From Hyphomicrobium_A sp963726795 (lineage in GTDB: Bacteria > Pseudomonadota > Alphaproteobacteria > Rhizobiales > Hyphomicrobiaceae): 64,000 nt of DNA. The stretch is from the NCBI GenBank assembly GCA_963726795.1, contig CAVSDD010000006.1, positions 779,034 to 843,033 on the forward strand, read 5' to 3'. The notes beneath the pieces are model-generated. The model was not told where the DNA came from. It made no database searches and saw nothing but the letters and a program-made list of their open reading frames with translations. Position 1 is the stretch's first letter; every line of letters starts with the position of its first letter. This document shows positions 1 to 9,230 of this stretch, one piece after another. The translations under genes were made by a program, and so were the position numbers.

Positions 1-86
1 AAAAATTCGTCTGGGACGCTGCGAGCACAACGACTACGAGAGTCTTCAAAATCCCCTCCCTGCTCGGAATCGCCCTACGCCGCGCG

Positions 87-106
87 ACGCACGCACGCAC
101 GCACGC
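87..106. repeat. (ACGC)5 microsatellite
   Basis: Five perfect tandem copies of ACGC in the non-coding stretch downstream of the minus-strand esterase gene. No gene is seen from 1 to 196 apart from this repeat and the hairpin that follows. Simple slippage-prone repeat; no function inferred. Confidence 0.8.
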
Positions 107-131
107 GAGTGAGCAATGTTTGACTTGAACC

Positions 132-166
132 TGGGAGCCCCTACCCCGCCGGGGAAGAGGCTCCCA
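132..166 (-). terminator. hairpin terminator downstream of esterase
   Basis: Perfect 8-bp outer stem TGGGAGCC / GGCTCCCA with an inner CCCC/GGGG pairing, lying 31 bases beyond the esterase stop codon. There is no clear T-run on either strand, so it may be a weak or bidirectional terminator. Confidence 0.45.
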
Positions 167-196
167 TCAATGGCTCATCTAACGTAATGGATTTTA

Positions 197-1456
197 TTAG
201 AGGCCCCGCGAAGTGAGCCAATCGATGAGAATCTGGGCGATTTCCAGATTGTTATCGTCCAGCATCATCATGTGCTCGTTCCCTCTGATGGGACCGGGCG
301 ATCCCTTATAAAGGGAACCGCGCGTCAGGTTCGGCAGCCACGCCACTCTTATGTCTCCACCTGCGGCCGTTATCTGCTGCACCTCGGTGGCGCAGCTTGC
401 GACGGGGTCGCGAGCGCCAGCAAAATCCCCATATACAGCCAAGATGGGGATATGCTTGAGGGTATTGATCTGGTCGGGAGTTAGATTGGCGAGACAGCCC
501 AGCTCAATGCCGATGATGGCCTTCACCTTGCAGGCAGACGCAGTTGTCCAGGGGAAGCATCCCGAGTTTGAGCTCAGAGCCGCCTGGGTCGGAAATGGGC
601 TCGATTCCGAATGGCCCATTAAGACGGCCCCGCCGAGTTTTTTTGCAAGTTCTGCCATTTGCGTCGGCGTATTGATCGTTGCACCCAGCGTCGAATTCAC
701 GTCCGGGATCACCATGTTGTAGAACTGCAAATCCGAACCGTTGCCCACACCCACGTTTTTCATGGGGAACCTGTTTCCCGGGTTAACGGCGGTAGATGTC
801 GCGCAAGGCGAAACCGTGCAAGGCGTCGTTCCCCACCGGAACACGTTCCACGCGAACTGGTCGGTCGCAATGATTGCCGGCGGCAGCTGCGAAGCCGGGA
901 GCGTGCCTAACTTCGCTTTATTATAAGATGACGCGTCGAAGCCCGACCGGGCGCGAGCGACCTGATCGACCATAAAAGTGTCGAAGCCCTGTCGTACAAA
1001 GTACTCGTCCCATCCCATTCTTCCATCAGGAGTAGTTTGCCAAGATTTCGTGCTCAAGCAGCAGCCGTGTACGATAGCGATTGGCGCATGTTTTCCGCGC
1101 CTCACATCTTGATTAGGCGGCCATTGACCAGGACCAAATTGCCCAGGACCAGATTGAAGAAAGCGACTACCTTTCGGCAACATGAATTGAACGTACATTT
1201 GGTTGATCATCAACTCGCCGGCAGATGGGAAGCCGAAGTTCTGCCCTCCTAGTGCAGTGGCGGCGTCGAGGGTATGTGTGGTTCCAGAGATAAAGAAGCT
1301 GCCATATCCTCCAAGGACTAGATCTCCGTTAGACTTGACGGTCGACAACTCTTGCGCATCGCAGATAGATGGCAGCACCGTAAGCGCGACAACGCCTGCG
1401 GTTGCCGCCAAGAGTCTATTCAACTTCGACGCCATGACTTTTTTGTCGGATAGCAT
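197..1456 (-). CDS. secreted alpha/beta-hydrolase, esterase-713 type
   Basis: Predicted exported carboxyl-ester hydrolase of 419 residues. A signal peptide covers about residues 8-34 (hydrophobic run ending CDAQ). The hydrolase domain carries HGCC at 130-133, the adjacent cysteine pair that in Alcaligenes esterase 713 forms a rare vicinal disulfide next to the oxyanion hole. Nucleophile elbow GHSES puts Ser at 283; the family's unusual Glu acid fits Glu318 in GIELG and the His fits 395 in GNEHMM. The ATG is preceded by a strong GGGAGGAC ribosome site 5 bases upstream. The region before HGCC (residues 35-120) is longer than I expect for the family and is unassigned. Substrate is unknown. It stands alone, facing a hairpin at 132-166. 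Confidence 0.8.
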   Translation of the reverse strand: MLSDKKVMASKLNRLLAATAGVVALTVLPSICDAQELSTVKSNGDLVLGGYGSFFISGTTHTLDAATALGGQNFGFPSAGELMINQMYVQFMLPKGSRFLQSGPGQFGPGQWPPNQDVRRGKHAPIAIVHGCCLSTKSWQTTPDGRMGWDEYFVRQGFDTFMVDQVARARSGFDASSYNKAKLGTLPASQLPPAIIATDQFAWNVFRWGTTPCTVSPCATSTAVNPGNRFPMKNVGVGNGSDLQFYNMVIPDVNSTLGATINTPTQMAELAKKLGGAVLMGHSESSPFPTQAALSSNSGCFPWTTASACKVKAIIGIELGCLANLTPDQINTLKHIPILAVYGDFAGARDPVASCATEVQQITAAGGDIRVAWLPNLTRGSLYKGSPGPIRGNEHMMMLDDNNLEIAQILIDWLTSRGL

Positions 1457-2277
1457 AATCGTCCTCCCTGTTTCCCCAGCGTTTCTTATGAGAAGTGCAT
1501 AGAGGGCGATCAGCGCCTTCGTCTAATATGAGACGGCTAAGACTGTCACTTTCCTCCCATCCGAATGTCCGAAGGGCGCAACACCGGCTCCGTTATCGGC
1601 TGACGGGCACGTCCTCATGCGATGCGAGTTCGCAGTGTGCAACCGGTGGCATGAGCCCAGTTGAGGCACCGGCGCAGCAAGGCGGTTTCGAGTGAAATCC
1701 GGACGCAGTCTCCCAGTCGTGTGACGTCTGTTAGTGGCCCACTGTCGACGTTGGCAACCAAGAGATCTTATCCCCGCCCTCCCCAACACCCCCATACTCA
1801 CCCAATCCCTGCCCGACGAAGGGACGCGACAAGCTTGAGCGTCTGACGCGGGGTAGGGAGCAGCTCCCGGGTGAGCCGTCGTCGCGTTCCGTTGCGCACG
1901 CCGGCGCAGGCTGCTCTGCCCTATCCCGGGTCGTGCGACCGAGGCTATGCGATGTCAGCAATGACGCGCATGGACGCCCTTCCGCAGCGGCCGTTGCGCG
2001 CAGTACGCGGCAGCCGCCGGCGGCTCCGGGACGATGGCCTGCGTGACGCAGGTTGGAGCCCAAGCCCGCTGCGGTCGTGTCCGCACCCTCGGCCATGAGA
2101 GACGTTGCGCGCGGGCGCCATAGCGGTGCCCTAAAAGTCGCGACAGGATCGCAGCGCTTGGCGCCCGCGCTCCCTTCGTTGCCATCCCTTCGGGCGCCCA
2201 AGCGCCGCGAGCGCGTATAGCCGCGTGCTAAGCTACAACGGCTTCATTCGATTCAAGCGGCAGCCAGGGAACGGCGT
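1457..2277. other. intergenic stretch without a supported gene
   Basis: About 820 bases between the divergent esterase and DUF1460 genes. Open frames exist on both strands but encode Arg/Ala/Ser-rich strings with no signal peptide, domain or ribosome site, as expected of antisense frames in GC-rich DNA. I see no tRNA, repeat or hairpin of note here. Confidence 0.5.
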
Positions 2278-3259
2278 TTGCGCGCAATGCGGGCTACAGC
2301 TTTCATCGCCTTTGCGGCTGCACCGCTGCTGGTGTGCAGCGGTGTTGCGGCCGCGCCTTGTCCGCATGGCAGATGCGCCGCTGCCCCGATTGCGCATTTT
2401 GAGGCCCCGAGCGAGGCCCATATTCAAGACGAGCTCCGCCGCATCCATCGGCAGACCGCGTCACTGCGAGGCCGCATCGAAGCCATCAGCGCGCTCTTCC
2501 TCGGCGTGCCCTACAAGCTCGGCGCGCTCGGCGAAGGCCCGGACGGCGAGTTTGACCGCGATCCGCTGATCCGGTTCGATGCCTTCGACTGCACCACGTT
2601 CGTCGAGACGGTCATGGCGCTGGCGCTCGAGAGCGACCTCGATGCCGCCACCCGCACGCTGCAGAAGATCCGCTATCGCGATGGCGAGATCGGCTATGCC
2701 ACGCGCAACCATTTCATCGAGCTCGACTGGGTGCCCAACAACGTGCGCGCCGGCTATCTGCGCGACATCACATCCGACATCGCGGGCGCAAGCGCCGTCA
2801 CGGTGCACAAGACGGTCTCGAAGCGGAGCTGGTACCGCCGCAAGTCTCTGGCCAGACATCGAAGGCGATTTCAGCAGAGACGAGAGGCGGCAGCTGCTTC
2901 CCAAGCTGCAGCTTCTCGGCAAGCCGTTCGCCGATCAGCGCGCCACGCTGGCCGTGCTGCCGATGAAGGACCTGCCGCAGGCGCTCGCAACCATTCCGTC
3001 AGGCACGATCGCCAACCTCGTGCATGCGGATCAGCGCGACCGCGATACCATCGTCTCGCATCAGGTCATCCTCATCCGGAAGACCGACGGCTGGTACGTG
3101 CGCCAGGCGACATTGGGCAAAGCCGTCGAGGATGATCCGATCGGGCATTTCGACCTCTATCGCGATGTGAAATGGCGGCTGATCGGGCTCAACCTCGACG
3201 TCCTCGTCAAACCCGGTGCCGATAAGTCGCCGAAGGCACCCGCACTAGAACAACGCTAA
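2278..3259 (+). pseudogene. DUF1460 (NlpC/P60-like amidase) protein, frameshifted
   Basis: DUF1460 proteins are periplasmic papain-like hydrolases annotated as N-acetylmuramoyl-L-alanine amidase-like, probably acting on cell-wall peptides. After a signal peptide (about residues 1-26) the protein shows the family's catalytic Cys in FDCTTFVE and the His-bearing motif RNHFIELDWVPNN. The frame breaks near 2840-2850, just after SWYRRKSL, and continues in the next frame as WPDIEGDF through to the stop at 3257-3259; removing one base restores a protein of about 326 residues. The TTG at 2278 sits 7 bases after AGGGA; the ATG at 2287 is the alternative start. Family call is firm; whether the break is real is doubtful. 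Confidence 0.75.
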
Positions 3260-3338
3260 CGAAAGCCGAACACGAACGCTAAAAATGTCTCGGACCGCCG
3301 ACCCCCGGGATTAAGCTTCACCTGCTAGTTTTTTGGGC

Positions 3339-3737
3339 ATGGAGCACTTGGCCAGCATCGATGTGTGGATTGCACTGGGCGTCGTCCTCGCGACCGCGCT
3401 CACCGACGCCGTCTGCGTGCTGTACACGTCGTCCGTCGCGCACCGCCGCGATCTCGCCGCCGCCAATTGGGGCTCGCTGACCTACATGCTCTCCGCGTTT
3501 GCGGTCATCAGCTTCACCAACAACTGGGCGTACGTGGTGTTCGCCGCGCTCGGAGCGTGGATCGGCGCCTACGCCTCGATGAAATATCTGCGCTGGCGTT
3601 TGCCGTCCGCCGCCGAGAACCAGCCCGCGCCGGCGGCCGTGACTGACGCCATCTCCCGGAGCCATCTCGCACCGGCGTCCAGCTGCCAGCGGTTGGCGCC
3701 GTCGACCGTTCCCGCGGATGACCGCATCGCCGCTTAG
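3339..3737 (+). CDS. small membrane protein
   Basis: About 132 residues. The first 90 form three hydrophobic segments (roughly residues 8-30, 42-60 and 62-82, the last containing YVVFAALGAWIGAYASM), followed by a hydrophilic Ala/Pro/Ser tail. The pattern resembles small inner-membrane proteins that prevent or permit substrate passage, but I recognise no named family. The ATG at 3339 is preferred over a TTG two codons upstream. An antisense frame on the opposite strand is Arg/Gly-rich and was discarded. Confidence 0.6.
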   Translation: MEHLASIDVWIALGVVLATALTDAVCVLYTSSVAHRRDLAAANWGSLTYMLSAFAVISFTNNWAYVVFAALGAWIGAYASMKYLRWRLPSAAENQPAPAAVTDAISRSHLAPASSCQRLAPSTVPADDRIAA

Positions 3738-3815
3738 CGGCTCGCGCGCGCCCCACTGCAATCTAATCCCCGCTCGCGCCGCCCGCCCCATACTACACAC
3801 AAGCGCCGTGCAGGC

Positions 3816-4505
3816 TCAGTCCTTGCTCAGGTAGTGCTTCTCGAGGAATTTTGATCGAAATTTCTGCGGCGGGGTCTGAACGTCGGGGCGCCCCTCCGGC
3901 GTGAAGTCCATCAGGTTCCAGTACGGCCACACGGTGTCGACATGGTTCGACATCGTTTCGGTCGCCCAGAAATGGAATATCTCGCCGCCGCGTTTGGTGA
4001 AGCAGTGCATGACCGGCAATTGCATGTCGTCGCTCTCGCCCTGGCAGCGGTAGTCGGCCTGGAACGGCGACTTCTCCCCGGACAGAAGCTCGATCTGCGA
4101 CCAGCCGCGGTCTTTCGCCCACGCCGCGATGCGCTCGGCCGGCGCCTTGGCGATGGCGGCAAACGCGGCGTTGCGCGTCACCTGATAGGCCGTGCGATCG
4201 AACCCATCCATGAGCGAAGTGCACGACGGGCACGGCTTGTCCCAGTGCGGGCCGAACATGAATGAGTAGAGCAGCAGCGTGTCGTGATTGCCGAACAGCT
4301 TGGAGAATTTCACCCGCTGGCCGACCCTGCCCTCGTTGGCTCGTTCGAAGACGTAATCATCTTTCAGCTTGCCGCCGAGCGGGAGCTTGCGCCGCTTTGC
4401 GGCGACCGCCTTGGTCTTGGCGATCAGCTCCTGCTCGTCCTTCAGCAAGGCGGTTCGGGCTTTCCGATACGCCTGGCTCTCATTGGGAAACTTAAGCTTG
4501 CTCAT
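3816..4505 (-). CDS. DUF899 (thioredoxin-like) family protein
   Basis: About 229 residues. DUF899 proteins have a thioredoxin-like fold and unknown substrate. The signature core is clear: LLLYSFMFGP followed by a CPSC pair within PCPSCTSLMDGFD, then a C-terminal part with MHCFTKRGGEIFHFWATE and WPYWNLMDFTPEG, typical of the family. The frame stays open upstream for 49 more codons, but the ATG at 4505 starts MSKLKFPNES, the family's normal N-terminus, and follows GGGAGGGA at a proper distance. It is convergent with the small membrane protein gene upstream in the window. Confidence 0.8.
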   Translation of the reverse strand: MSKLKFPNESQAYRKARTALLKDEQELIAKTKAVAAKRRKLPLGGKLKDDYVFERANEGRVGQRVKFSKLFGNHDTLLLYSFMFGPHWDKPCPSCTSLMDGFDRTAYQVTRNAAFAAIAKAPAERIAAWAKDRGWSQIELLSGEKSPFQADYRCQGESDDMQLPVMHCFTKRGGEIFHFWATETMSNHVDTVWPYWNLMDFTPEGRPDVQTPPQKFRSKFLEKHYLSKD

Positions 4506-4575
4506 GGCCGCGTCCCTCCCTGCAGTTTTCTTCAGGTAGAGCTGCGGTATCTCGCTGACAAGCGCTCTCACGCGT

Positions 4576-4872
4576 TCAGTAGCGATAGCTGGTGGACGGG
4601 CGGTAGGCGGGGCCCAATGCATAACTGCCGCCGTAGGAGTACCGCTCAACATACGCGTAAGGCTCGTAAACGTAGCGCGGCCCGTAATCGTCGTTGCCGC
4701 CGTAGCGATGCAGGTTCTCGCGGTCCTGCGGGCTCAGGTAGTTGCCTTGGCGGTCCTTCGCCCGGGCGTTCTCGACGGCACCGATCGATTGCGCCTGTGC
4801 GCTGGCGGGTGCCAATGCCGGCGCCAATGCGATCGCAACGGCAGCAGCGGCGACTGTTCGTTTCCAGCTCAT
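4576..4872 (-). CDS. small secreted Tyr-rich protein (VENARA-type)
   Basis: 98 residues with a clear signal peptide (residues 1-28, cut after AQA). The mature part has SIGAVENARAKDRQGN and a Tyr/Arg-rich end with repeated YxYxERYSYGG-like blocks. The block VENARA, then a short gap, then DREN, recurs as VENARANAR...NDREL in the minus-strand gene at 14280-14534, so the two look like members of one small exported family. AGGAGGAC on the minus strand precedes the ATG. Function unknown. Confidence 0.7.
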   Translation of the reverse strand: MSWKRTVAAAAVAIALAPALAPASAQAQSIGAVENARAKDRQGNYLSPQDRENLHRYGGNDDYGPRYVYEPYAYVERYSYGGSYALGPAYRPSTSYRY

Positions 4873-4996
4873 TGCAGTCCTCCTTCCGTAGAAAGCTTTC
4901 GACCGTTAACGCCGCGGCTGCAGAGGTGTTCCCGGACCGTTTGGCCGCGACGAATCAAGATAGTGATGGCCGCAGCCTTCATAGAAGCGGCGCAGC

Positions 4997-5756
4997 ATGA
5001 ACGCGATCCCCCGGAACGCTCTTCTCGCCGCCGGCCTGATCATAGTTCTTTGGCCTGGCGCTGCTACGGCCGGCGACAAGCCGCAAGCCTACGAGGTCGA
5101 CATCGGCTTCGATGCCGCGCCCCAGTCGCTCGCCTGGTACAGCGACGGCATCGTCGCGCTCAACGGCAACATCGCCAAGGATGGCTTCCTGCTGCGCACC
5201 TACGGCAGCCTGGCCGTCTACCAATATGCGAGCCCCGTCATCGCGGCGGATACGATCAACGGCCAACTCTGGCAGATCGACGTGATGCCCGGCTATCAGA
5301 TCGTGCGCGGCGGCGCGACGATCGGCGGCTACGTCGGTCTCGATTTTCAAGAACTCGTTACTGAGCCCGCAGGATCCCACCAATCCGCTGCGTGGCACCG
5401 CAACCGGCGCCAAGGTCGAGGGGCACTATTATTTCGCGGATGAGAAACAGCCGATCGATGTGCGGCTCGTTGGAGAATATTCCACGGCGTTCCAGACCTA
5501 CTACGCCGAGCTGCGTGTCGGCGCGCGGATCTGCGAAAAACTCTTCATCGGCCCCGATGCCGAGGTTGACGGCGACACCGGCTACAATGCGCAGCGGATC
5601 GGCGGCTATGCCAAGTACACCTTCGAGCTGACCAAGGGCGTCCCGGTCGAGATGTCGGTCGGCGCCGGACACCAGTTCGTCGGCGGCGACGGCAGCGCGG
5701 GATTTGGGGGTGGCGCCGGCACGTACGGCACGCTCGAGTTCGACACCAATTTTTGA
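4997..5756 (+). pseudogene. bcsS: BcsS-like cellulose biosynthesis protein, frameshifted
   Basis: Resembles the BcsS family, outer-membrane barrel-like proteins found near alphaproteobacterial cellulose synthase genes. A signal peptide (residues 1-26, ending ATAG) is followed by alternating beta-strand patterns: GFLLRTYGSLAVYQY, LWQIDVMPGYQIVRGGATIGGYVGLDFQ, then in the next frame VRLVGEYSTAFQTYYAELR and a terminal aromatic strand YGTLEFDTNF. The frame changes near 5355-5365 and one surplus base accounts for it, giving about 252 residues. No bcsA or bcsB is present in this window, so the cellulose link rests on family resemblance only. Confidence 0.65.
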
Positions 5757-5834
5757 GTGCACGAAAAGGATGAGGCCGCCCGCTTGCGCGAACGGCCCCG
5801 TGGCCTCCAGATGCCGCAATGCTTTTTGCCGCGA

Positions 5835-6228
5835 TTACTTCACGGTTCTGGCGTCGACGTCGGGAAGCTTATCCGCTTCGGCTTCGGTGAGCTTCAAATC
5901 GATGCGATCGGATTTCACGCTCGCGATTTTATCTGGCGTCAGCAGAACGCGAAGTCTCGCCGAGGCCAAGAAAGCCACCGATGTCGGCGTACACCTGGTC
6001 GCCCACGATCGCCGACACCTCGCCGATTTTCTTGTCGTCGATGGAATACACCGGGCGCCCGATCCATGCGTCGGTCGGCAGCTTGTCGGAGCCAACGTTG
6101 ACATTGAGGTTGACGGGACCACTCGGCGCCTTGATGTCGACGCCAGGCGTTTTCACCTGCACCTCCGCCAACGCAGCACCAGCAGTGCCGGCGGCAAGGA
6201 GGGCAGCAAGAATTGAACGGCTGATCAT
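5835..6228 (-). pseudogene. secreted PRC-barrel-like protein, frameshifted
   Basis: After a signal peptide (MISRSILAALLAAGTAGAALA) comes about 110 residues with a PRC-barrel-like core: WIGRPVYSIDDKKIGEVSAI and VYADIGGFLGLGE, then, after a frame change near 5945-5955, RVLLTPDKIASVKSDRIDLK and LTEAEADKLPDVDA. PRC-barrel proteins of this exported type are common in Hyphomicrobiales; the role is unknown. The ATG at 6228 has AGGA 5 bases upstream. One surplus base around 5950 explains the break. Confidence 0.65.
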
Positions 6229-6391
6229 TGTAGTCCTCCGTGTGTTGTGGAGGAAAAACGTGGTGCCGCGGAATGCGTTCCCGCCGGATGACCCGATTAA
6301 GTGCGCCCAACAAGACGCGGCGCATTCCCGCGCCGGCGTGCTAAAGGCTTCGTCGAGAACGCAGGCTGCTCCTCGCATAGAACGCCAACAC

Positions 6392-6883
6392 ATGAACACG
6401 CCCCGGCGAGTCACGAACGCAAATGCAATCTCGCGCGTCGCCGTGAGTCTCGTCCTGGCTTTAGCCGTCGCCGGCGAGGCTGGTTGCTCGGGATTGAAGT
6501 CGCAAGGCACAGGTGCGCCGCAGCCAGGCGATGTGCCAGCCCCTGCCAACGATGCCGCGGTACGCAAGACGCCCGTGACGCCGGGAAGGCCAGCGCGCGT
6601 CTTTGTATTTGCGGGCTTTGGCGATCACTGCGAGCAGGTGCCGGCGCCGGAGATCGCTGTCACGCAGGCGCCGACGAAGGGCGACCTCTCGTTCGTGAAG
6701 GACCAGGAGACGACGATTCAGTATTCGGCCCAGGGCACCTGCATCGGCCAGACCGCGAAGGGCACCGGCATCTACTATACGGCGCGTGCGGGCCAGGACG
6801 GGGTCGACCGCTTCTCGGTTTCCGCCAAGCTCGCGACAGGCGAGACGGCCACGCGCACGTTCGAGGTGCGGATTGCTGAGTAG
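6392..6883 (+). CDS. exported protein with Ig/cadherin-like end
   Basis: 163 residues. Hydrophobic N-terminus (VAVSLVLALAVAGEAGCSG) that could be a signal peptide or a weak lipobox (the residue at -3 is Glu, which is unusual). The C-terminal 90 residues (VTQAPTKGDLSFVKDQETT ... TGIYYTARAGQDGVDRFSV ... FEVRI) alternate like Ig/cadherin-type beta-sandwich repeats. The frame is open upstream, but the ATG at 6392 is the first start giving an export signal. Divergent from the PRC-barrel gene. Function unknown. Confidence 0.65.
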   Translation: MNTPRRVTNANAISRVAVSLVLALAVAGEAGCSGLKSQGTGAPQPGDVPAPANDAAVRKTPVTPGRPARVFVFAGFGDHCEQVPAPEIAVTQAPTKGDLSFVKDQETTIQYSAQGTCIGQTAKGTGIYYTARAGQDGVDRFSVSAKLATGETATRTFEVRIAE

Positions 6884-6988
6884 CACCACAGCCGCCTGAG
6901 AGCCGCGCCGCGATAAGCCCACTTGTATTCTGCAGCGATCGATGCTTCAGAACGCCCCAGGATCCCAACCTTCAGCGGAGATGTTTCC

Positions 6989-7129
6989 ATGCCCAACATG
7001 TCGGACTCGCGACGCAAGAAAATTCAGGCGAAACAGCGCAAGGCGCTGAACGCCGAGTCGCGCGCGGCCAAGATCGCGAAGAAAGAGCGCAACGCCGCGC
7101 CGGCCAAGAAGGCTCGCAAGACGGGTTGA
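6989..7129 (+). CDS. very small basic Lys/Ala-rich protein
   Basis: 46 residues, almost wholly Lys, Arg, Ala and Asn (SRRKKIQAKQRKALNAES ... PAKKARKTG), predicted helical and strongly positive. GGAG lies 9 bases before the ATG at 6989; a second ATG at 6998 is possible. It ends 19 bases before the ogt start, so the two may be co-transcribed. Nucleic-acid binding is conceivable from the charge alone; no family recognised. Confidence 0.55.
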   Translation: MPNMSDSRRKKIQAKQRKALNAESRAAKIAKKERNAAPAKKARKTG

Positions 7130-7148
7130 TCGGATCGAGCGCGCAGCC

Positions 7149-7721
7149 ATGACTCCGGAGCGGTTTTTCATTTTCGAGACTGCGAGCGGTCACTGCGGCA
7201 TTGCCTGGAACGGCGGAGGCATCACGTGCTTGCGCTTGCCGGCGCCGAGCGTCGACATGGCCCGGCGGATCATGCACAGGCGCGCTCCTGACGCTGAGCC
7301 TGCCCAGCCCAAGTCAAGCGTGGCCGAGACGGTCGGCGCCGTGCAGCGGTATTTCGAGGGCACGCCGACGGACTTCTCAACCGTCGTGCTGGACCTCAGT
7401 GGCGAGAGCGCGGTGTTCCAGCGCATCTACGCAGCGGCCCGGACCGTCGGGTGGGGCCGCACGACGACGTACGGCGCGCTGGCCAAGGAGATCGGCGCCG
7501 GGCCGGAAGCGGCGCGTGCGGTCGGGCAGGCGATGGCCCGGAACCCCGTGGGGCTCATCATCCCCTGTCACCGCGTGCTGGCGGCCGGTAGCCAGCTCGG
7601 CGGATTTTCCGCGCCGGGCGGATCGTCGTCCAAGCTGCGCATGCTCGCCTTGGAAGGCGTGCGGGTCGAAGCACCGTCCGCTGCTCCGCAAGAGGCCGCG
7701 CAACGGTCCTTCGGCTTTTAG
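7149..7721 (+). CDS. ogt: methylated-DNA--protein-cysteine methyltransferase
   Basis: Suicide repair enzyme that moves the methyl group from O6-methylguanine (and O4-methylthymine) to its own cysteine. 190 residues, as usual for Ogt/MGMT. The active-site motif IIPCHRVLAA is present at about residue 140, preceded by the DNA-binding wing region GRTTTYGALAKEIG and RAVGQAMARNPVG, and followed by LGGFSAPGG...K. The last 20 residues are a non-conserved tail. Follows the small basic gene by 19 bases. Confidence 0.9.
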   Translation: MTPERFFIFETASGHCGIAWNGGGITCLRLPAPSVDMARRIMHRRAPDAEPAQPKSSVAETVGAVQRYFEGTPTDFSTVVLDLSGESAVFQRIYAAARTVGWGRTTTYGALAKEIGAGPEAARAVGQAMARNPVGLIIPCHRVLAAGSQLGGFSAPGGSSSKLRMLALEGVRVEAPSAAPQEAAQRSFGF

Positions 7722-7809
7722 ATCACCGCTGGCGCCTTCGACATTCGTATGCCTTCCCAATCGGCGCGGCTCTCGCGACAATGCCCGCAAATAATCGCGG
7801 GAGGCACGC

Positions 7810-8223
7810 ATGCGCATCGCATCATTCATCGTCACGGCGTTGCTCACGATCGCCAATCCGGCGCTGGCGGAAAACGGCGTGAGTGCGCGCGTCGGCGCGA
7901 CGCTTGTCGGCCAGGGCAAGGCCCTGTCCCCGACGGTCGCCGGTCAGCGCGGCGGCGAAGCGGCTGGCGCCGCCCTCGTCTGCTACGGCCTGCGCATCAC
8001 CAAGCAGGGCGCTGAGTTGCGATCGCAGTTCCAGGGCGCCGACTTGGCCGAATTCGACGCGCAAGCGGGCAAGGTTCTAGAGGCGTGGCAGCTGGTCAAG
8101 ACGTGCACGCATGCTGGCGGCCCCAACGAGTGCAAGGTCTCGCAGCAGTGGAATTGCCTGATGGCGTTGCGCGAGATCGGCCCGCAGGGAAGCGCGTTGC
8201 CGGGGCTCATCGAGCCGAAGTAG
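7810..8223 (+). CDS. secreted hypothetical protein, Cys-containing
   Basis: 137 residues; signal peptide 1-20 (MRIASFIVTALLTIANPALA). Mature region has four cysteines (CYGLRITKQG, CTHAGGPNEC, WNCLMALREIG) that could form two disulfides in the periplasm. No family recognised. GGGAGG upstream supports the ATG. Confidence 0.65.
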   Translation: MRIASFIVTALLTIANPALAENGVSARVGATLVGQGKALSPTVAGQRGGEAAGAALVCYGLRITKQGAELRSQFQGADLAEFDAQAGKVLEAWQLVKTCTHAGGPNECKVSQQWNCLMALREIGPQGSALPGLIEPK

Positions 8224-8405
8224 CTCTCGAGCAGCCACGCGCGCGGCCTTCTCAGTTCGCACGTGCAAAACACATTTGCCCAAGCGGCTGCGGCCTGGCG
8301 GCGCGCGTGCGGCATGCGGCTTCCACATATCTCGGCACATATCGCGGAACGGGTTCTGCGACCGGGCGTTGTCGTGGCTGGAACGTCGAAAAGGAGTTCA
8401 TAAAA

Positions 8406-8702
8406 ATGAAATCATCATTCTTGGCGATCACCGCTGCCGCCGCGCTGGCACTTGGCGCAAACGTTGCTCTCGCCGCCGAAACCGGCTTTGGCGGGCAGCC
8501 CGACTCATCCAAAAATCAGGTCCCCGGACCGAGCGTCGACAAGCCGAGCGATCCCGGCGCAGGCAACCCGGGCTCGGCCGCTCAGGTCCCCACAGCTCCT
8601 GAAGTGCAGGATGACTTGAACAACACCGACACGAGCGGCGCTGGCTCCGGCGAAGCCGGCTCGGAAATGACGAAGCCCGCGACGTCCAATCCCGCCAAGT
8701 AG
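8406..8702 (+). CDS. small secreted, low-complexity protein
   Basis: 98 residues; signal peptide 1-23 (ends ALAA), then a Pro/Gly/Ser/Asn-rich disordered mature part (PSVDKPSDPGAGNPGSAAQ). AAGGAG precedes the ATG, and an intrinsic terminator sits 16 bases beyond the stop, so this is a complete single-gene unit. Function unknown. Confidence 0.7.
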   Translation: MKSSFLAITAAAALALGANVALAAETGFGGQPDSSKNQVPGPSVDKPSDPGAGNPGSAAQVPTAPEVQDDLNNTDTSGAGSGEAGSEMTKPATSNPAK

Positions 8703-8717
8703 TTTTTGACAGATCAA

Positions 8718-8753
8718 AGATGCTCGCCGGAATGCGCCGGCGGGCATCTTTCA
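8718..8753 (+). terminator. rho-independent terminator
   Basis: 13-bp stem AGATGCTCGCCGG / CCGGCGGGCATCT with one G-T pair, 6-base loop, then TTTC. It serves the plus-strand gene ending at 8702 and lies just beyond the end of the convergent maoC-like gene. Confidence 0.8.
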
Positions 8754-8756
8754 CGT

Positions 8757-9215
8757 TCAGACCGTACCGACTGGCTTGCGCGGAACGATGAGTTTTGAGG
8801 TTAGAGTCTGAACGACCTCGCCTTTTTGATTTCGTGTCTCGCTGCGCAATACGACGATGCCGCGATCGGGCTTCGAGCGGGACGGCGTAATCTCCACAAC
8901 CTCACTGAAGACCTGCAGCTCGTCTCCCGGACGCGTCGGCCGCGGCCATGTGATTTCCACGCCGGCGCCGATGACGCCGCCGGCTATGGGAGCACCGCCG
9001 CCCACCAGCAGGCGCATTGTCAGCGCCGCCGTGTGCCATCCGCTGGCGGCAAGCCCGCCCAGCATCGACTTGGCGGCTGCCGCCTCGTCCAGATGAAACG
9101 GCTGCGGATCGAACTGGCGCGCGAACTCCTTGATCGCATCCGTGGTGACCAGGACCTTGGCGCTGGTCATGCGCTGGCCCACACTCAGATCCTCGAGGTA
9201 CAAATCGCCGGCCAT
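8757..9215 (-). CDS. MaoC-like (R)-hydratase / dehydratase
   Basis: 152-residue single hot-dog domain. The hydratase-2 motif is visible as FARQFDPQPFHLDEAAA (Asp and His catalytic pair), followed by GGLAASGWHTAALTMRLLV and ITWPRPTRPGDELQ, as in MaoC-family enoyl-CoA hydratases. Substrate unknown; such enzymes hydrate or dehydrate acyl-CoA thioesters. It starts 15 bases after the small gene at 9231-9524 on the same strand, so the two probably form an operon. Confidence 0.85.
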   Translation of the reverse strand: MAGDLYLEDLSVGQRMTSAKVLVTTDAIKEFARQFDPQPFHLDEAAAAKSMLGGLAASGWHTAALTMRLLVGGGAPIAGGVIGAGVEITWPRPTRPGDELQVFSEVVEITPSRSKPDRGIVVLRSETRNQKGEVVQTLTSKLIVPRKPVGTV

Positions 9216-9230
9216 CGGCCGATACTCGCC

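Noticed and set aside
87..106. ACGC repeats considered as a CRISPR or phase-variable tract
   Set aside because: Units of 4 bases without spacers are a simple microsatellite, and no start codon or promoter spacing lies close to it.
1731..2201. 156-codon minus-strand frame in the 1.4-2.3 kb gap
   Set aside because: No start signal, no domain, arginine/alanine-rich; shorter alternatives on the other strand look the same.
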